From Cytophagales bacterium (lineage in GTDB: Bacteria > Bacteroidota > Bacteroidia > Cytophagales > Thermoflexibacteraceae), in the NCBI GenBank assembly GCA_013299115.1, contig JAAFKA010000026.1, positions 1 to 64,000 on the forward strand: DNA of 64,000 nucleotides, read 5' to 3'. Shown one piece after another: positions 24,574-33,923 of the stretch. Numbering within the stretch: the first letter of the stretch is position 1; each line of letters begins with the position of its first letter. Both the position numbers and the translations under genes were made by a program. A model generated the notes under the pieces. That model ran no database searches. It was not told the DNA's origin and worked only from the letters and a program-made list of their open reading frames with translations.

Positions 24574-25275
24574 ATGAAAAAAATACGCAACCTCCTATTT
24601 TTGTTTGCTCTGTTGAGTGGTTTGCAAACAGCCTGTAACACCGAAGAAGCAAATCTGGACATTGTGCCAGCAGGAAACGACTTTTTCCCCTTAGAAAAAG
24701 GTCGTTTTATCTCTTATAATGTGAGTGAAACCAATTATTTTCTCAACTCACCCAGCACCCAAAGCACCTACCAACTCAAAGAGGTCATTGCAGACTCTTA
24801 CAAAGACCTTGTTAGTGGTACAACCTACCGCATAGAGAGGTATAAACGCAACAATGGCAGAGAAAATTGGATTTTGCTCAACGTCTGGACAGCCCGAAAT
24901 ACTTACCAATCTGCGGTAAAAGTGGAGGAAAACGTGCCTTTTGTGAAGTTGGTATTTCCTGTTGAGTTGTTTAAAAAGTGGAATGGCAACAGTTTCAATA
25001 CCATAGGCGAAGACAACTATGAAATGCGAGATTTTGGCAAATCTTTTAGCTTTGCAGGCAAAAATTATAAGGAAACTCTTACGGTTTTACAACAAAACGA
25101 CTCTACTTTGGTGAGCAAAGACAAACGCCGAGAAGTTTATGCAAAAGGTGTGGGTATGATTTATAAAAAATCTGATGTAGTGGTCTATTGCCAATTTGAT
25201 AATTGCAGAGGCAAAGCCCAAATAGAAAGAGGAAACGTAATTGAAATGAGTATTTTCGACTCAGGAAAAGAATGA
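24574..25275 (+). CDS. Uncharacterised lipoprotein
   Basis: This 233-residue protein has an N-terminal signal ending in SGLQTAC, a slightly atypical lipobox, followed by a beta-rich domain (FFPLEKGRFISYNVSETNYF) of a type common in Cytophagales lipoproteins. No enzyme motif is seen. It is likely attached to the outer or inner membrane. Start ATG 24574 is set by the signal peptide. A short GCAAATCTATAATAGATTTG hairpin (about 25,316-25,338) lies between it and the convergent GT2 gene. Confidence 0.7.
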   Translation: MKKIRNLLFLFALLSGLQTACNTEEANLDIVPAGNDFFPLEKGRFISYNVSETNYFLNSPSTQSTYQLKEVIADSYKDLVSGTTYRIERYKRNNGRENWILLNVWTARNTYQSAVKVEENVPFVKLVFPVELFKKWNGNSFNTIGEDNYEMRDFGKSFSFAGKNYKETLTVLQQNDSTLVSKDKRREVYAKGVGMIYKKSDVVVYCQFDNCRGKAQIERGNVIEMSIFDSGKE

Positions 25276-25342
25276 GTTTGTAAGTTATTTTTGGCACTCA
25301 ACATTTATAAAGGCAGCAAATCTATAATAGATTTGCTAAATC

Positions 25343-26287
25343 TTATAGCGTATTTTTCTCATCTCTTGTCGTTTCTACCACAAAAGGTGGTCTTTTCCTG
25401 ACTGTATCTAAGGTACGCCAAATGTATTCCCCTAAAACTCCCATGCCTAACATTTGAAAGGAAGACACTATTAACAGCACCAACATCATACTTGACCAAC
25501 CCTCTACGTGAATAATATTGGTAATTTTTGCAAAAATAATTACCACTGCATAAAAAAAAGCACACAGACTTAACAAAATACCAATAACAGAAATAGCACG
25601 AATAGGGAAAAAAGAAAAAGCTACAAATGAATCTATAAACATCTTGATTTTTTTGGTCAGAGTCCAACGTGATTTGCCTATTTCTCTTTTTCGTCTGGTG
25701 TAAGGAATATTTACATAATCATAGCCTAACCAAGTCAATAAATACAAGATATTGGTGTTTTTTTCGTTCATTTCCACTACTTTTTTGCGGAGTTCTTTGT
25801 CAAATAACACCAAATCAAAACCACCTTCGGGAACATTTTTGAGGGCTAATTTTTTAATCAAATAATGATAAGTGTTTGAAAATAACTTTTGTCCCAAAGA
25901 CTCTTCACGGTCTGCTCGGTTGGCAATAACTAATTTTATTCCTTTGCACCAATAATCAAACATCTGAGGAATTAATTCAGGAGGGTCTTGCAAATCTGCT
26001 GCCAAAATCACGTTGCAATCTCCTGTGGCATAGTGCATACCTGCTAGAATAGCATTGAAAGAACCTACATTACCTGCTAATTTTACTAATTTCACCTTAT
26101 TTGGGTAAAGTGCATGAAATTTTTGTAATTCCTCCCACGTATTATCTTTGGAACCATCATCAATCATTACATATTCAAAAGTAATATCTTCTGAAAACAG
26201 TTGTTCGTTTACTATCAATACCTTGCTTGTGATAGGCAGATTTTCGCCATTAAAATAGCAGGGAATAATGTAGCTTAATTTTGTCAT
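25343..26287 (-). CDS. Family 2 glycosyltransferase, polyprenyl-phosphate type
   Basis: This 314-residue protein has an N-terminal GT-A domain: YIIPCYFNGENL, VMIDDGSKDNTW, then VILAADLQDPPELIPQ near residue 95. It has two C-terminal membrane segments (ISVIGILLSLCAFFYAVVII and a second one). This is the layout of the ArnC/GtrB/DPM group, which load a sugar on undecaprenyl phosphate at the inner membrane. ATG 26287 is preferred over the upstream 26341 because the GT-A domain normally begins at once. Confidence 0.85.
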   Translation of the reverse strand: MTKLSYIIPCYFNGENLPITSKVLIVNEQLFSEDITFEYVMIDDGSKDNTWEELQKFHALYPNKVKLVKLAGNVGSFNAILAGMHYATGDCNVILAADLQDPPELIPQMFDYWCKGIKLVIANRADREESLGQKLFSNTYHYLIKKLALKNVPEGGFDLVLFDKELRKKVVEMNEKNTNILYLLTWLGYDYVNIPYTRRKREIGKSRWTLTKKIKMFIDSFVAFSFFPIRAISVIGILLSLCAFFYAVVIIFAKITNIIHVEGWSSMMLVLLIVSSFQMLGMGVLGEYIWRTLDTVRKRPPFVVETTRDEKNTL

Positions 26288-26469
26288 TATATTGTCAGTT
26301 TGCAGTATAAACCAATGCAAATTTAAAGATATTTTTATCACTATTGCAAAAGAGACTACACAAAGAAGTAAAAGGAAATTAATTAAGACAAAAAAATATA
26401 TTTCTTATTTCATTTACCTTTTTGCACGAAATTTGCTGCATTTTTTCAAAAATTAGAGCAAATAAACCT

Positions 26470-27948
26470 ATGAAATTTCGCACCCCAACCACCAAAGACA
26501 AGCAAAACAGCATAGCTGAACACGAAACAGCTACGCCTACTCTCCAAAACCCTGCTTTCCAATTTGTGGACAACAGACCCCACACGCAGATTCAGCGTAA
26601 ATTGCAAGAAATGGCAAATAACAGCCCCCAAACTGCCCAATTCAAAGCCTTGCAACGGTTGGCTACCAAACAAACGATACAAAGAGAAGAGGAAATAGAC
26701 GAGGATTTATTGCAACCAAAATTTGAAACTGCACAAAGAGAAGAAGAAATAGACGAGGATTTATTGCAACCAAAATTTGAAACTGCACAAAGAAAAACTG
26801 CACCAAAGCAAGAAAATAAAACAGGTTTGCCCGACAACCTCAAAACAGGCATAGAAAACCTATCGGGTTATAGCCTCGACGACGTGAAAGTACACTACAA
26901 CTCCGACAAACCTGCCCAACTCCACGCCCACGCCTACGCACAAGGTACGGAGATACACATAGCTTCTGGACAAGAAAAACATCTCCCCCATGAGGCTTGG
27001 CACGTGGTACAACAAAAACAAGGCAGAGTAAAACCTACTATGCAGCTAAAAGGCAATGTGAATGTGAATGATGAGGCAGGGTTGGAGAAAGAGGCAGATG
27101 TGATGGGGGGGAAGGCTTTACAATTAAAACCAGAGAAGAATAAGAATAAAGTGATTGATAATTCTGTTACTCGGAAAAGGAGAAAATCTGATACTATACT
27201 TCAAGGTTATTTCACTTATAAAGGAATAGAATTAAATGAAAAGACTGCTGAAAGTGTACACGGTTGGGCTCATTTTAACTTGCTTGATCTCGATTTGAAA
27301 AAAAATTTTTTTAAAAAATATAATGACAAAATCAATGCGACAGATATTGAACTTTGGTTTTCTTCCAATAATTTAATATTAAACGAGAGTGTATTTAAAC
27401 ATCTAACTCATTTTGATATGAGTGAATTGCAACTCACAAAAAATGAGCTAATTTTTGAGATGAAAAATATGTATCAAGACACTTATCAATCCATAGATGA
27501 TATTCTAGGAGCAGATAAACTAATGTGTGATATCGCCACAGTTGATATTTCAAAAACAACAGCTTTCGCCTTTCTTCAAGGTTATAGATTTCAGGTAAAG
27601 ACACTAATTGATTATGTGAATAAAAGCAAATTTATAGAAAGTGATGGTATGGATGAGTTTAAGCCAAAAGTTAAAGCAGTTGAAACACAATATCAGGATT
27701 ATAAAGGTGTTAGCAGGTGGGCAGATATGGAGATTAATGATTCTGATGATGAAAGTTCATCATATATTGAGGTAAAAGCCATGAGCCCAGACTATAATCC
27801 AAATGAACAAACAAAAATAAAATTTGAAGAGCAGGCTATTGCATATTCTAAATGTGGAAAAAAAGTGATGTATTTATTTAAAAATCAACCACCAGATTGG
27901 GTTAAGCTTATTTTAGAGAAATACAAACTGGAATTTAAAATAGGGTAA
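26470..27948 (+). CDS. DUF4157 protein with PD-(D/E)XK-like C-terminal domain (putative contractile-injection toxin)
   Basis: This 492-residue protein begins with a disordered N-terminus carrying a perfect 18-residue duplication (REEEIDEDLLQPKFETAQ, twice), followed by a DUF4157 domain (about 115-230). That domain has DDVKVHYNSDKPAQ, AYAQGTEIHIASG and the zinc-protease-like HEAWHVVQQ near 174. DUF4157 proteins are common cargo or associates of extracellular contractile injection systems. The C-terminal domain contains SSYIEVKAM (about 430) followed by EEQAIAYSKCGKKVMYLF, a pattern that fits a PD-(D/E)XK nuclease core. No injection-system genes or obvious immunity gene are in the window. Confidence 0.75.
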   Translation: MKFRTPTTKDKQNSIAEHETATPTLQNPAFQFVDNRPHTQIQRKLQEMANNSPQTAQFKALQRLATKQTIQREEEIDEDLLQPKFETAQREEEIDEDLLQPKFETAQRKTAPKQENKTGLPDNLKTGIENLSGYSLDDVKVHYNSDKPAQLHAHAYAQGTEIHIASGQEKHLPHEAWHVVQQKQGRVKPTMQLKGNVNVNDEAGLEKEADVMGGKALQLKPEKNKNKVIDNSVTRKRRKSDTILQGYFTYKGIELNEKTAESVHGWAHFNLLDLDLKKNFFKKYNDKINATDIELWFSSNNLILNESVFKHLTHFDMSELQLTKNELIFEMKNMYQDTYQSIDDILGADKLMCDIATVDISKTTAFAFLQGYRFQVKTLIDYVNKSKFIESDGMDEFKPKVKAVETQYQDYKGVSRWADMEINDSDDESSSYIEVKAMSPDYNPNEQTKIKFEEQAIAYSKCGKKVMYLFKNQPPDWVKLILEKYKLEFKIG

Positions 27949-28057
27949 CGAATTTTGCAGAGAGTCTAAATCTCTATCTATTCCACAAAGCAAGTCCACC
28001 CAACTTGCTTGTGGTTTATCGTATCTTTTGGGTACTAACAAAACTAAAAACTTCTTT

Positions 28058-28138
28058 ATGAAAAACCTACAAATCTCCACCCAGCAAATAGAACAACTGC
28101 AATAATACTTCAAAGCAAAACCTGTTTTGAAGGCTTAA
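28058..28138 (+). pseudogene. Remnant resembling an MNT-type nucleotidyltransferase N-terminus
   Basis: ATG at 28058 gives MKNLQISTQQIEQLQ and a stop. Read past the stop in the same frame it continues YFKAKPVLKA, which resembles the start of MNT/HEPN-antitoxin nucleotidyltransferases (helix, YF-x-x-KPV-x-KAYLFGSYA) just before the GS motif. Nothing of the catalytic part remains. The match is short, so the identification is tentative. Confidence 0.35.
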
Positions 28139-28147
28139 ACAACTTTC

Positions 28148-28234
28148 TACCGCAAAGTACGCAAAGATTACGCAAAGTACACTAAGAAAAGTAGTCTTTG
28201 CGACCTCTGCGTAATCTTAGCGTACTTTGCGGTA
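28148..28234. terminator. 27-bp inverted repeat between convergent genes
   Basis: The arms 28148-28174 and 28208-28234 pair with one mismatch (TACCGCAAAGTACGC type). A related half-copy is at 46,677-46,716, so this is also a dispersed repeat. Position between the DUF4157 gene and the convergent TPR gene fits a two-way terminator. Confidence 0.7.
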
Positions 28235-28257
28235 AAAAATAACTTTGAGGCAGAAAA

Positions 28258-31200
28258 TCACTCCCACCCCTCCGTCACCTTTGCCAATTCCTTTTTGCGG
28301 CTTTCGTACAACTTATAGAAAATATCGTAACGAACTTTGGGCGAAATTTCGAACAACTGGGGCAGCGAAGACTCGGCATATTCGGTAAAGTTCAACTCCA
28401 AAGCCTGCAAAATATATAGTTCATAGACAGGCACAGGATAATAACGAAATTCGGGGTAAAAGTGCAAATTGTCGACCAATATGTTGTAAGCCTGCTGTTT
28501 GCGGTTGCGTTTGTTGTAGTGCTGGGCTACGGTCATCACCACTTCCGCATCGAAGGGCAACTGCTGCAAAGCTGTTTGGTATAGTTTTTCGGCTTGCAGC
28601 GTATCTCCTGCATTTTCTGCTGCCACCGCCAAATAAAAAGGTTGGTAGCCTTGCTGCACCCCTTTAAATTTGCTTTCGGTTGCCAATTTTTTTACCTCGC
28701 CAAATCTTTTGAGTTTAGTTAAGAGTTGCAAATCCAATAACCGAAGTTGTTCGAGCAAGTCGGGTTTGTTTGTGCCTAAACCTGTTACAGCATTACGCAG
28801 ATTTTCGGCGGCTTCCCATTGGTTTTGGGTCATAAAAAACTTCATTCTTTCTGTAACAAGCAAAAAACGAAGGTCTGCATCTTTTGCCAAATTGATTAGT
28901 TCGTTGAATTGACTATCACTAATTTTTTCTTGGTTGAAATGGGCAAAATAATAATTTTGTTGGTCGTTTAAGGTACTGATTTTCAAAGTTTTAAGGCTGT
29001 CGGGGTGCAAAACTTTGAGTATATTTTTTGCTACCAACTGCGTTGTCATATCTTTGCTTGCACGCAATTCTTCCCAAATAGCTAAGGCTATTTTTCGGTC
29101 TGCAAGTTCAGACAAAGCAAAAGCCTCATACACCCGACCCTGTGCATACCCGCGAAAATAGGCTTTCGAAAAATAGTAGGCAGCGAGGAGAAACTGCTCA
29201 TTTTCGTAGAGAAAACTCCCCAACTGCTTTGGTTTTTCGTAGTCCGTATCACTTCCTTCTTTATAGGCTCTCTCAAATAGCTTAAAGGCTTTGTGGTTGT
29301 TGCCCATTGCCCTTTGTTTCATTGCCTCTGCCCAATAAAAAAAGTTGAAATATTGGGCGTTGCTTTCTTTGCTTTTATAAAACCGAATGAAAGACAACAT
29401 AGACGTATCAGCCGTTGGCACTTGGTTTAGCGTATAGTTGTAGAGGTAACACATGGCTGCGGGCTGCAACAACGTATCTTGCAGCATATCAGGGTTTAAG
29501 CCTTTGGCAAAAGGCTGTTTCATTCGGTTGTTCCACGCCAATTCGTTGCTTAACGTAGTCAAATTATTGGGGTTAGCCACCAACTGTTTCAACGAATCGG
29601 GGCTAATGGTTTTGGCTTTTTTGCCCAACCAATACATAAAATTTGCTTCGGCTATGGTGGGGTCGTCTGCCAATGCTTTTGCCTTGTCGAAATAAAACAA
29701 AGTGCTATCCGTAATATCTGTTCGACTGAAAAGTAAAGCAAAATTGTTTGCCAATTCACTGCTGTTTGGAAACTTTTGCAACCCTTCTCTCAATTTGAGC
29801 AAGGCATCAAAAAATTGGTCTTGTTGCAAATACAATTCACTCACATTGGCGTAAACAAAAGGCGAGGAAGTTCTGTTTAGGCACTTTTGGAGGTGGTATA
29901 GCGTGGCTTTGGTGTCGTTTTGCTTTTGGGCTAAGGAGGCTAAGGCATAATTTGCTTTTTGGCTACTAAAATCGTAATCTAAGGCGTGTTGGTACTCAAA
30001 TTCGCTGAGTCTTTGGTTATCTTGGCGGAGGTAAGCATCGCCTAAGCCGTTGTAATAGGCAGCTTGGGCTTTATCATAGACTTCGTAATTGGTATAAAAA
30101 ACAGCAGCAGCCGTCAGCAAACCACCCGCAAGCAACACCCAAAGATAGTCGAGTCGGTAAGGTTTATACAAAATTTTGTGAATATCCTTGCCTTGTTTCA
30201 GCAAAGGATAAAAATTTGACAAGGTGTAAAGCACAAAAGCAGCCCCAAAACCTACGTGTGTGAACAAAACAAGATGCTCGAAAACTCCACGCAAAGAGTC
30301 GTTGCCAGACGAAAAACTGTAAGCCGCCGTAGCTAAGGTAATGATTGCCAAGCCGTTGTAAAGCAAAGCCCCATGCGGTACAAAATCCAACAAGTTGCCG
30401 TATTGTACTTCTCTCCTTGCAAAACCCCAAACACCCAACACAATGCTAATGGGCAAGACCCAAAGAGGTTCTAAAAACAAAATGCCCCAGTCCACTCCCT
30501 CGATGTAATAAAAACAAGCATACAATAGGTTGAGCAAGTAAATCAAACTAATGACAATAAAATGCAAGTGCGTACTTCGGCTGGTGCCGCCGCCTGCCTG
30601 AATAACCAACCAAAGCAAACCCCTGATAATTTCGTGGGCATTGAAGGCAATGAACAAAGCCGACAAGCCCAACGGCACAACCAAGCCCGAATTGGCAATA
30701 AAAATGGCGGGGAAAGAGGCTTTCGAGAGATAGGCAATAACCAAACCCACTACGGCTGTGATGCTGGCAAATACGCCCAAACGAAACCGCAACGAAAAAT
30801 GCGTTGCCCAACTCTGAAAATAATAAGCCAAAGGCATATAAGCCAAAAAAACAGCCAACAAAGGCAACTGGTGGGTCTGTTGGGAGATACCCAACAACTC
30901 CATTTTGAGGGTTACAAAGTGCAAAACGACAGGTACGGAGAGGGCAAAAAACCACGTATTGCTGAGGTAGGTAGAAACCGTAAGCAAGAGCAACAAGCCC
31001 ACCACCACTGCACCCAAGAGCAAATAATTGGCGGTTTGGTTGATTGCAATAGGCGAAGCCTGATAGGTCTGCGTAATGGCGTAGCTGTCTGCCTCTACCG
31101 AAAAGTTGAGCAAATATTTTTCGAAACTGTCTAAGGTGCTGCCAATGGGCTGCGAGTCTTTGACTATTTCCCAGCTTATAACAGCCTCATTGCCAATGAA

Positions 31201-31308
31201 ATACGCCACCACATACCAACCCAACACGAAACACAAGGTAGCAAAAGAAAAAAGGTACAAATATTTGTCGGCGGGTTTCCAATTTCGCCAGAAAATTAAG
31301 GATTGCAT
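28258..31308 (-). CDS. Large membrane protein with C-terminal TPR repeats
   Basis: This 1016-residue protein has about ten membrane segments in the first 420 residues (starting FSFATLCFVLGWYVVAYFIG). Tetratricopeptide-like helices follow over the remainder (for example AAYYNGLGDAYLRQDNQRLS, and near the end AGDTLQAEKLYQTALQQLPF). Similar large TM-TPR proteins are frequent in Cytophagales and uncharacterised. The TPR part probably faces the periplasm. The gene stands alone. Confidence 0.7.
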   Translation of the reverse strand: MQSLIFWRNWKPADKYLYLFSFATLCFVLGWYVVAYFIGNEAVISWEIVKDSQPIGSTLDSFEKYLLNFSVEADSYAITQTYQASPIAINQTANYLLLGAVVVGLLLLLTVSTYLSNTWFFALSVPVVLHFVTLKMELLGISQQTHQLPLLAVFLAYMPLAYYFQSWATHFSLRFRLGVFASITAVVGLVIAYLSKASFPAIFIANSGLVVPLGLSALFIAFNAHEIIRGLLWLVIQAGGGTSRSTHLHFIVISLIYLLNLLYACFYYIEGVDWGILFLEPLWVLPISIVLGVWGFARREVQYGNLLDFVPHGALLYNGLAIITLATAAYSFSSGNDSLRGVFEHLVLFTHVGFGAAFVLYTLSNFYPLLKQGKDIHKILYKPYRLDYLWVLLAGGLLTAAAVFYTNYEVYDKAQAAYYNGLGDAYLRQDNQRLSEFEYQHALDYDFSSQKANYALASLAQKQNDTKATLYHLQKCLNRTSSPFVYANVSELYLQQDQFFDALLKLREGLQKFPNSSELANNFALLFSRTDITDSTLFYFDKAKALADDPTIAEANFMYWLGKKAKTISPDSLKQLVANPNNLTTLSNELAWNNRMKQPFAKGLNPDMLQDTLLQPAAMCYLYNYTLNQVPTADTSMLSFIRFYKSKESNAQYFNFFYWAEAMKQRAMGNNHKAFKLFERAYKEGSDTDYEKPKQLGSFLYENEQFLLAAYYFSKAYFRGYAQGRVYEAFALSELADRKIALAIWEELRASKDMTTQLVAKNILKVLHPDSLKTLKISTLNDQQNYYFAHFNQEKISDSQFNELINLAKDADLRFLLVTERMKFFMTQNQWEAAENLRNAVTGLGTNKPDLLEQLRLLDLQLLTKLKRFGEVKKLATESKFKGVQQGYQPFYLAVAAENAGDTLQAEKLYQTALQQLPFDAEVVMTVAQHYNKRNRKQQAYNILVDNLHFYPEFRYYPVPVYELYILQALELNFTEYAESSLPQLFEISPKVRYDIFYKLYESRKKELAKVTEGWE

Positions 31309-31325
31309 GAAATAGGTTAAAGTGA

Positions 31326-31748
31326 TTAGTTAGTCTTTTGAGTAGTTTCCAAATCCGAATGAATTAACTTACTGTTTTCAGATTTTTTTGAGATAGGATT
31401 TGGTGTTGTTTTTTCAAATTCTTTTAAAATTTTTTTCCATACTTTTCTAAACTCAACTACCAAATAAATAGGAGGATTACCTGTTAAAGCATAGCAAATT
31501 AGCTTTTCTGCCTCACGATATTCTTTCAACTCCATAGCCAAAGTAATAGCACTGCGAAAATAAATACTTCGCAAGGGTTCGTAGTCATTTTGAGTGGCTA
31601 ACAACAAGACAGCCTCTTTCTCTAATTCGTATGCTTTGCGTGTATTTTCTGCTACATAGGTTTCGTTTTTAGTTGCTTTTCTCTTTTCTATGTATGCTAA
31701 ATCTGCAAAATACATAGCTTCATCATGTAACTGTTCAAATGTTTTCAT
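31326..31748 (-). CDS. Uncharacterised helical protein, second gene of a coupled pair
   Basis: This 140-residue helical protein has TPR-like segments (AITLAMELKEYREAEKLICY). It overlaps the upstream gene by 4 bp (ATGA-type junction), so the two are made together. The C-terminal 25 residues are polar and low in complexity. No family recognised. Confidence 0.6.
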   Translation of the reverse strand: MKTFEQLHDEAMYFADLAYIEKRKATKNETYVAENTRKAYELEKEAVLLLATQNDYEPLRSIYFRSAITLAMELKEYREAEKLICYALTGNPPIYLVVEFRKVWKKILKEFEKTTPNPISKKSENSKLIHSDLETTQKTN

Positions 31749-32272
31749 CTTTTTACAATTTTGATAGTGGGAACACTAAATTCAACAATAACAACGTATG
31801 CAGGTATGCAAAGTTCATCACTTTGCATACTTTGTTTGATTTTTTGTTTCATTCTATTGTTAATTTGTGATTTTGTCCCTGCCAATATTCCTGAAACTTC
31901 CAAACGAGCCAAATACTCAAAAGTTGCTATTTCTTTTTTATTACCTAACAAAAAATCAATTCCTGTGGATTTAATAGCTTGCTTTCTGACTTCATAAGGT
32001 GTAAGACGTTGAATAATCATAATTGCCAAGCACATTGCCCCGTCTTCTGTTGTTGAGTGCATTTCTGCCCTCGATTCTCTCATTCTATCTGTAACTTGCT
32101 CCCAAATTAAATGAAATTCGGCTTGCAAATCTCCTTCTACCTTCACTAATATTCCCTGTTGATGTTGGTGATAATCTAAACATACGGCTGCTGCCTCAGC
32201 CAAACTTGCACACAAACCAGCCGAAAGTAGAGTTTCTCGATGGAGGTCATAAATATTAATAGTTTCTATCAT
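31745..32272 (-). CDS. Uncharacterised protein, first gene of a coupled pair
   Basis: This 175-residue protein has an N-terminal alpha/beta part (NIYDLHRETLLSAGLCASLA, CLDYHQHQQGILVKVEGDL) and a basic helical C-terminus (SQINNRMKQKIKQSMQ). No catalytic motif is apparent. The small size and tight coupling with the next gene would suit a two-component module such as a toxin-antitoxin or defence pair, but nothing in the sequence shows that. Confidence 0.55.
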   Translation of the reverse strand: MIETINIYDLHRETLLSAGLCASLAEAAAVCLDYHQHQQGILVKVEGDLQAEFHLIWEQVTDRMRESRAEMHSTTEDGAMCLAIMIIQRLTPYEVRKQAIKSTGIDFLLGNKKEIATFEYLARLEVSGILAGTKSQINNRMKQKIKQSMQSDELCIPAYVVIVEFSVPTIKIVKR

Positions 32273-32308
32273 GGGTAATAGTACAGAATAAAAATAACTT
32301 TTTGTCTT

Positions 32309-32404
32309 GTAACTCCTTGAAAATCATTTATTGGACACGAATGGTTCGACAATTCGCAAAATGTCCAATAAATTCGTCATACGACTCTAATTCGTATGAC
32401 GAAT
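32309..32404. repeat. Conserved leader GTAACTCCTTGAAAATCA with two hairpins
   Basis: The 18-nt sequence at 32309-32326 is repeated exactly at 63526-63543. Here it is followed by TTTATTGGACA (32327-32337) pairing with TGTCCAATAAA (32362-32372), then by ATTCGTCATACGA pairing with TCGTATGACGAAT (32372-32404). A similar hairpin follows the other copy. Confidence 0.6.
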
Positions 32405-32441
32405 AATAAACAATTCAAAGTTTGAAACTCAAAACTCAAAA

Positions 32442-33647
32442 TTAACCAAGTGCCGAAGTTAAGGCTTTTTCTATTTTGGTAGTCAATTCTTTTAGCTGTT
32501 CGTCTGTCCACGCCACTTTTACCACCAGAGAAATTAGTCTGCTCATCAGGTTTTCGGTAATAGGCAAGTCTAAGTTGTTGTAGTCTTGTGGTTTTTCCAA
32601 AAGGTGAATAGGCATTTTGGCGGGAGATTTCAGGGCTTTGAGGTGTTCCCAATTTCTGATGTAGTGGTAGTTGTTGTCATACCAATACTGTATGCCTGTC
32701 AAATTAGCCACGCCTTCGGCTTTGAGTGCAGCCACCACTTTGCGAGTAGTAGCCTCGTCGGGCAGGAAAAAGTCCATAAAAGTAGCTGAGTCGCCATTTT
32801 CGTCTGGTATTTGTCTAAATTTTACCTGTGGAAACTTTGCCAAAGCAGCTTTCATCGCCTTTTTGTGCTTGCGTTGTTGCTGCAAAATATAGTCAATCTT
32901 GCGGATTTGAGCCAAGCCAACGGCAGAGTTCATTTCGCCAATTCGGTAGTTGAAACCAATAATTGGGTGTGCCTCCATGCCTCTGTTGTCGCCCACGTGG
33001 TCGTGTCCATGGTCGGAGAATTGGTCAATCAAATGATACAAAGCCTTGTCGTTGGTTATCACGCCGCCGCCTTCGCCACAAGTAATAATCTTGAAAAAAT
33101 CGAAAGAAAAACAGCCTACTTTGCCAAAAGTTCCTGCTGCTCTGCCTTTGTAACTTGCCCCCAAAGCCTGTGCCGTATCTTCCAACAACACGAGGTTTTT
33201 CTCTTTGCAAAGGGCTACAATTTCCTCTATGTTTGCCATAGACCCGCACATGTGTACCAGCACCACTGCCTTCGTTTTGGGCGTAATTGCCTTGCGAATA
33301 CCCTCAACACTTAGGCACAACGTATCGTCTATTTCGGCAAAAACAGGCAAAGCACCGCCCAACAAAGCCCCTTCTATGGTGGCTATGTAGGTAAAAGCTG
33401 GCACAATGACCTCATCGCCTGCCCCTAAACCGCAAGCAGCCATTGCAATAGCCACTGCCGTAGAGCCACTCGAACAAGCATGAGCATATTGCACACCATT
33501 AAATTTGGCAAGTGCAGCCTCAAATTCTCTTGTTTTCCAATGCCCTTTGCGTTGAGCATCATGGTTATAACGAAACAGCACCCCTGTTTCCAATACGTCT
33601 TGAACTTCTTTGCGTTCTTCCGCACCAAATAATTCTGAACCTGGCAT
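32442..33647 (-). CDS. DegT/DnrJ/EryC1/StrS-type aminotransferase
   Basis: This 401-residue fold-type I PLP enzyme has the cofactor pocket HACSSGSTAVAIAMAACG, LLEDTAQALGASYKG, and the Schiff-base Lys in FDFFKIITCGEGGGVIT near residue 184. The family makes amino sugars for surface glycans or, in some lineages, other modified sugars. The gene lies alone, so the substrate cannot be inferred. Confidence 0.85.
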   Translation of the reverse strand: MPGSELFGAEERKEVQDVLETGVLFRYNHDAQRKGHWKTREFEAALAKFNGVQYAHACSSGSTAVAIAMAACGLGAGDEVIVPAFTYIATIEGALLGGALPVFAEIDDTLCLSVEGIRKAITPKTKAVVLVHMCGSMANIEEIVALCKEKNLVLLEDTAQALGASYKGRAAGTFGKVGCFSFDFFKIITCGEGGGVITNDKALYHLIDQFSDHGHDHVGDNRGMEAHPIIGFNYRIGEMNSAVGLAQIRKIDYILQQQRKHKKAMKAALAKFPQVKFRQIPDENGDSATFMDFFLPDEATTRKVVAALKAEGVANLTGIQYWYDNNYHYIRNWEHLKALKSPAKMPIHLLEKPQDYNNLDLPITENLMSRLISLVVKVAWTDEQLKELTTKIEKALTSALG

Positions 33648-33715
33648 TTAATTAATTTTTAATGTTGAATTTTTAATGTTGAATATGCTTATTTTGTGCC
33701 TGTAAATAAACTTAT

Positions 33716-33796
33716 AGCACACAGATAACACTGATTAGGCTGATTTTACGGATAAAATCTGTGCTTTGTCCGCAAAATGAGTGTTATCTGTGTGCT
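33716..33796. repeat. 17-bp inverted repeat in a divergent gap
   Basis: AGCACACAGATAACACT (33716-33732) pairs perfectly with 33780-33796; a second dyad (GATTTTACGGATAAAATC) lies in between. It lies between the DegT gene and the divergent nuclease-like gene, so it is not an ordinary terminator. Confidence 0.65.
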
Positions 33797-33866
33797 AATT
33801 TTAGTTGATTGCCCCGCAAAGATAGAGATTGTTTTTTGCACTCTTACTTTTTTAGGAAATTTTAAC

Positions 33867-33896
33867 TTTGCAATGGCTTATTTTTTTGTAACTTTG
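33867..33896 (+). promoter_or_regulatory. Bacteroidota-type promoter
   Basis: TTTG (33867-33870), an 18-nt spacer and TAACTTTG (33889-33896) give a full match to the TTTG / TAnnTTTG consensus, 27 nt before the start at 33924. Confidence 0.65.
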
Positions 33897-33923
33897 TAAC
33901 AAGGAATAAAATCGTAAAGAACA

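Noticed and set aside
30562-31134. 190-residue plus-strand ORF
   Set aside because: Antisense to the membrane part of the TM-TPR protein, with unnatural composition and no start context.
32811-33314. 167-residue plus-strand ORF
   Set aside because: Antisense shadow of the DegT-family aminotransferase, whose frame carries all the conserved motifs.
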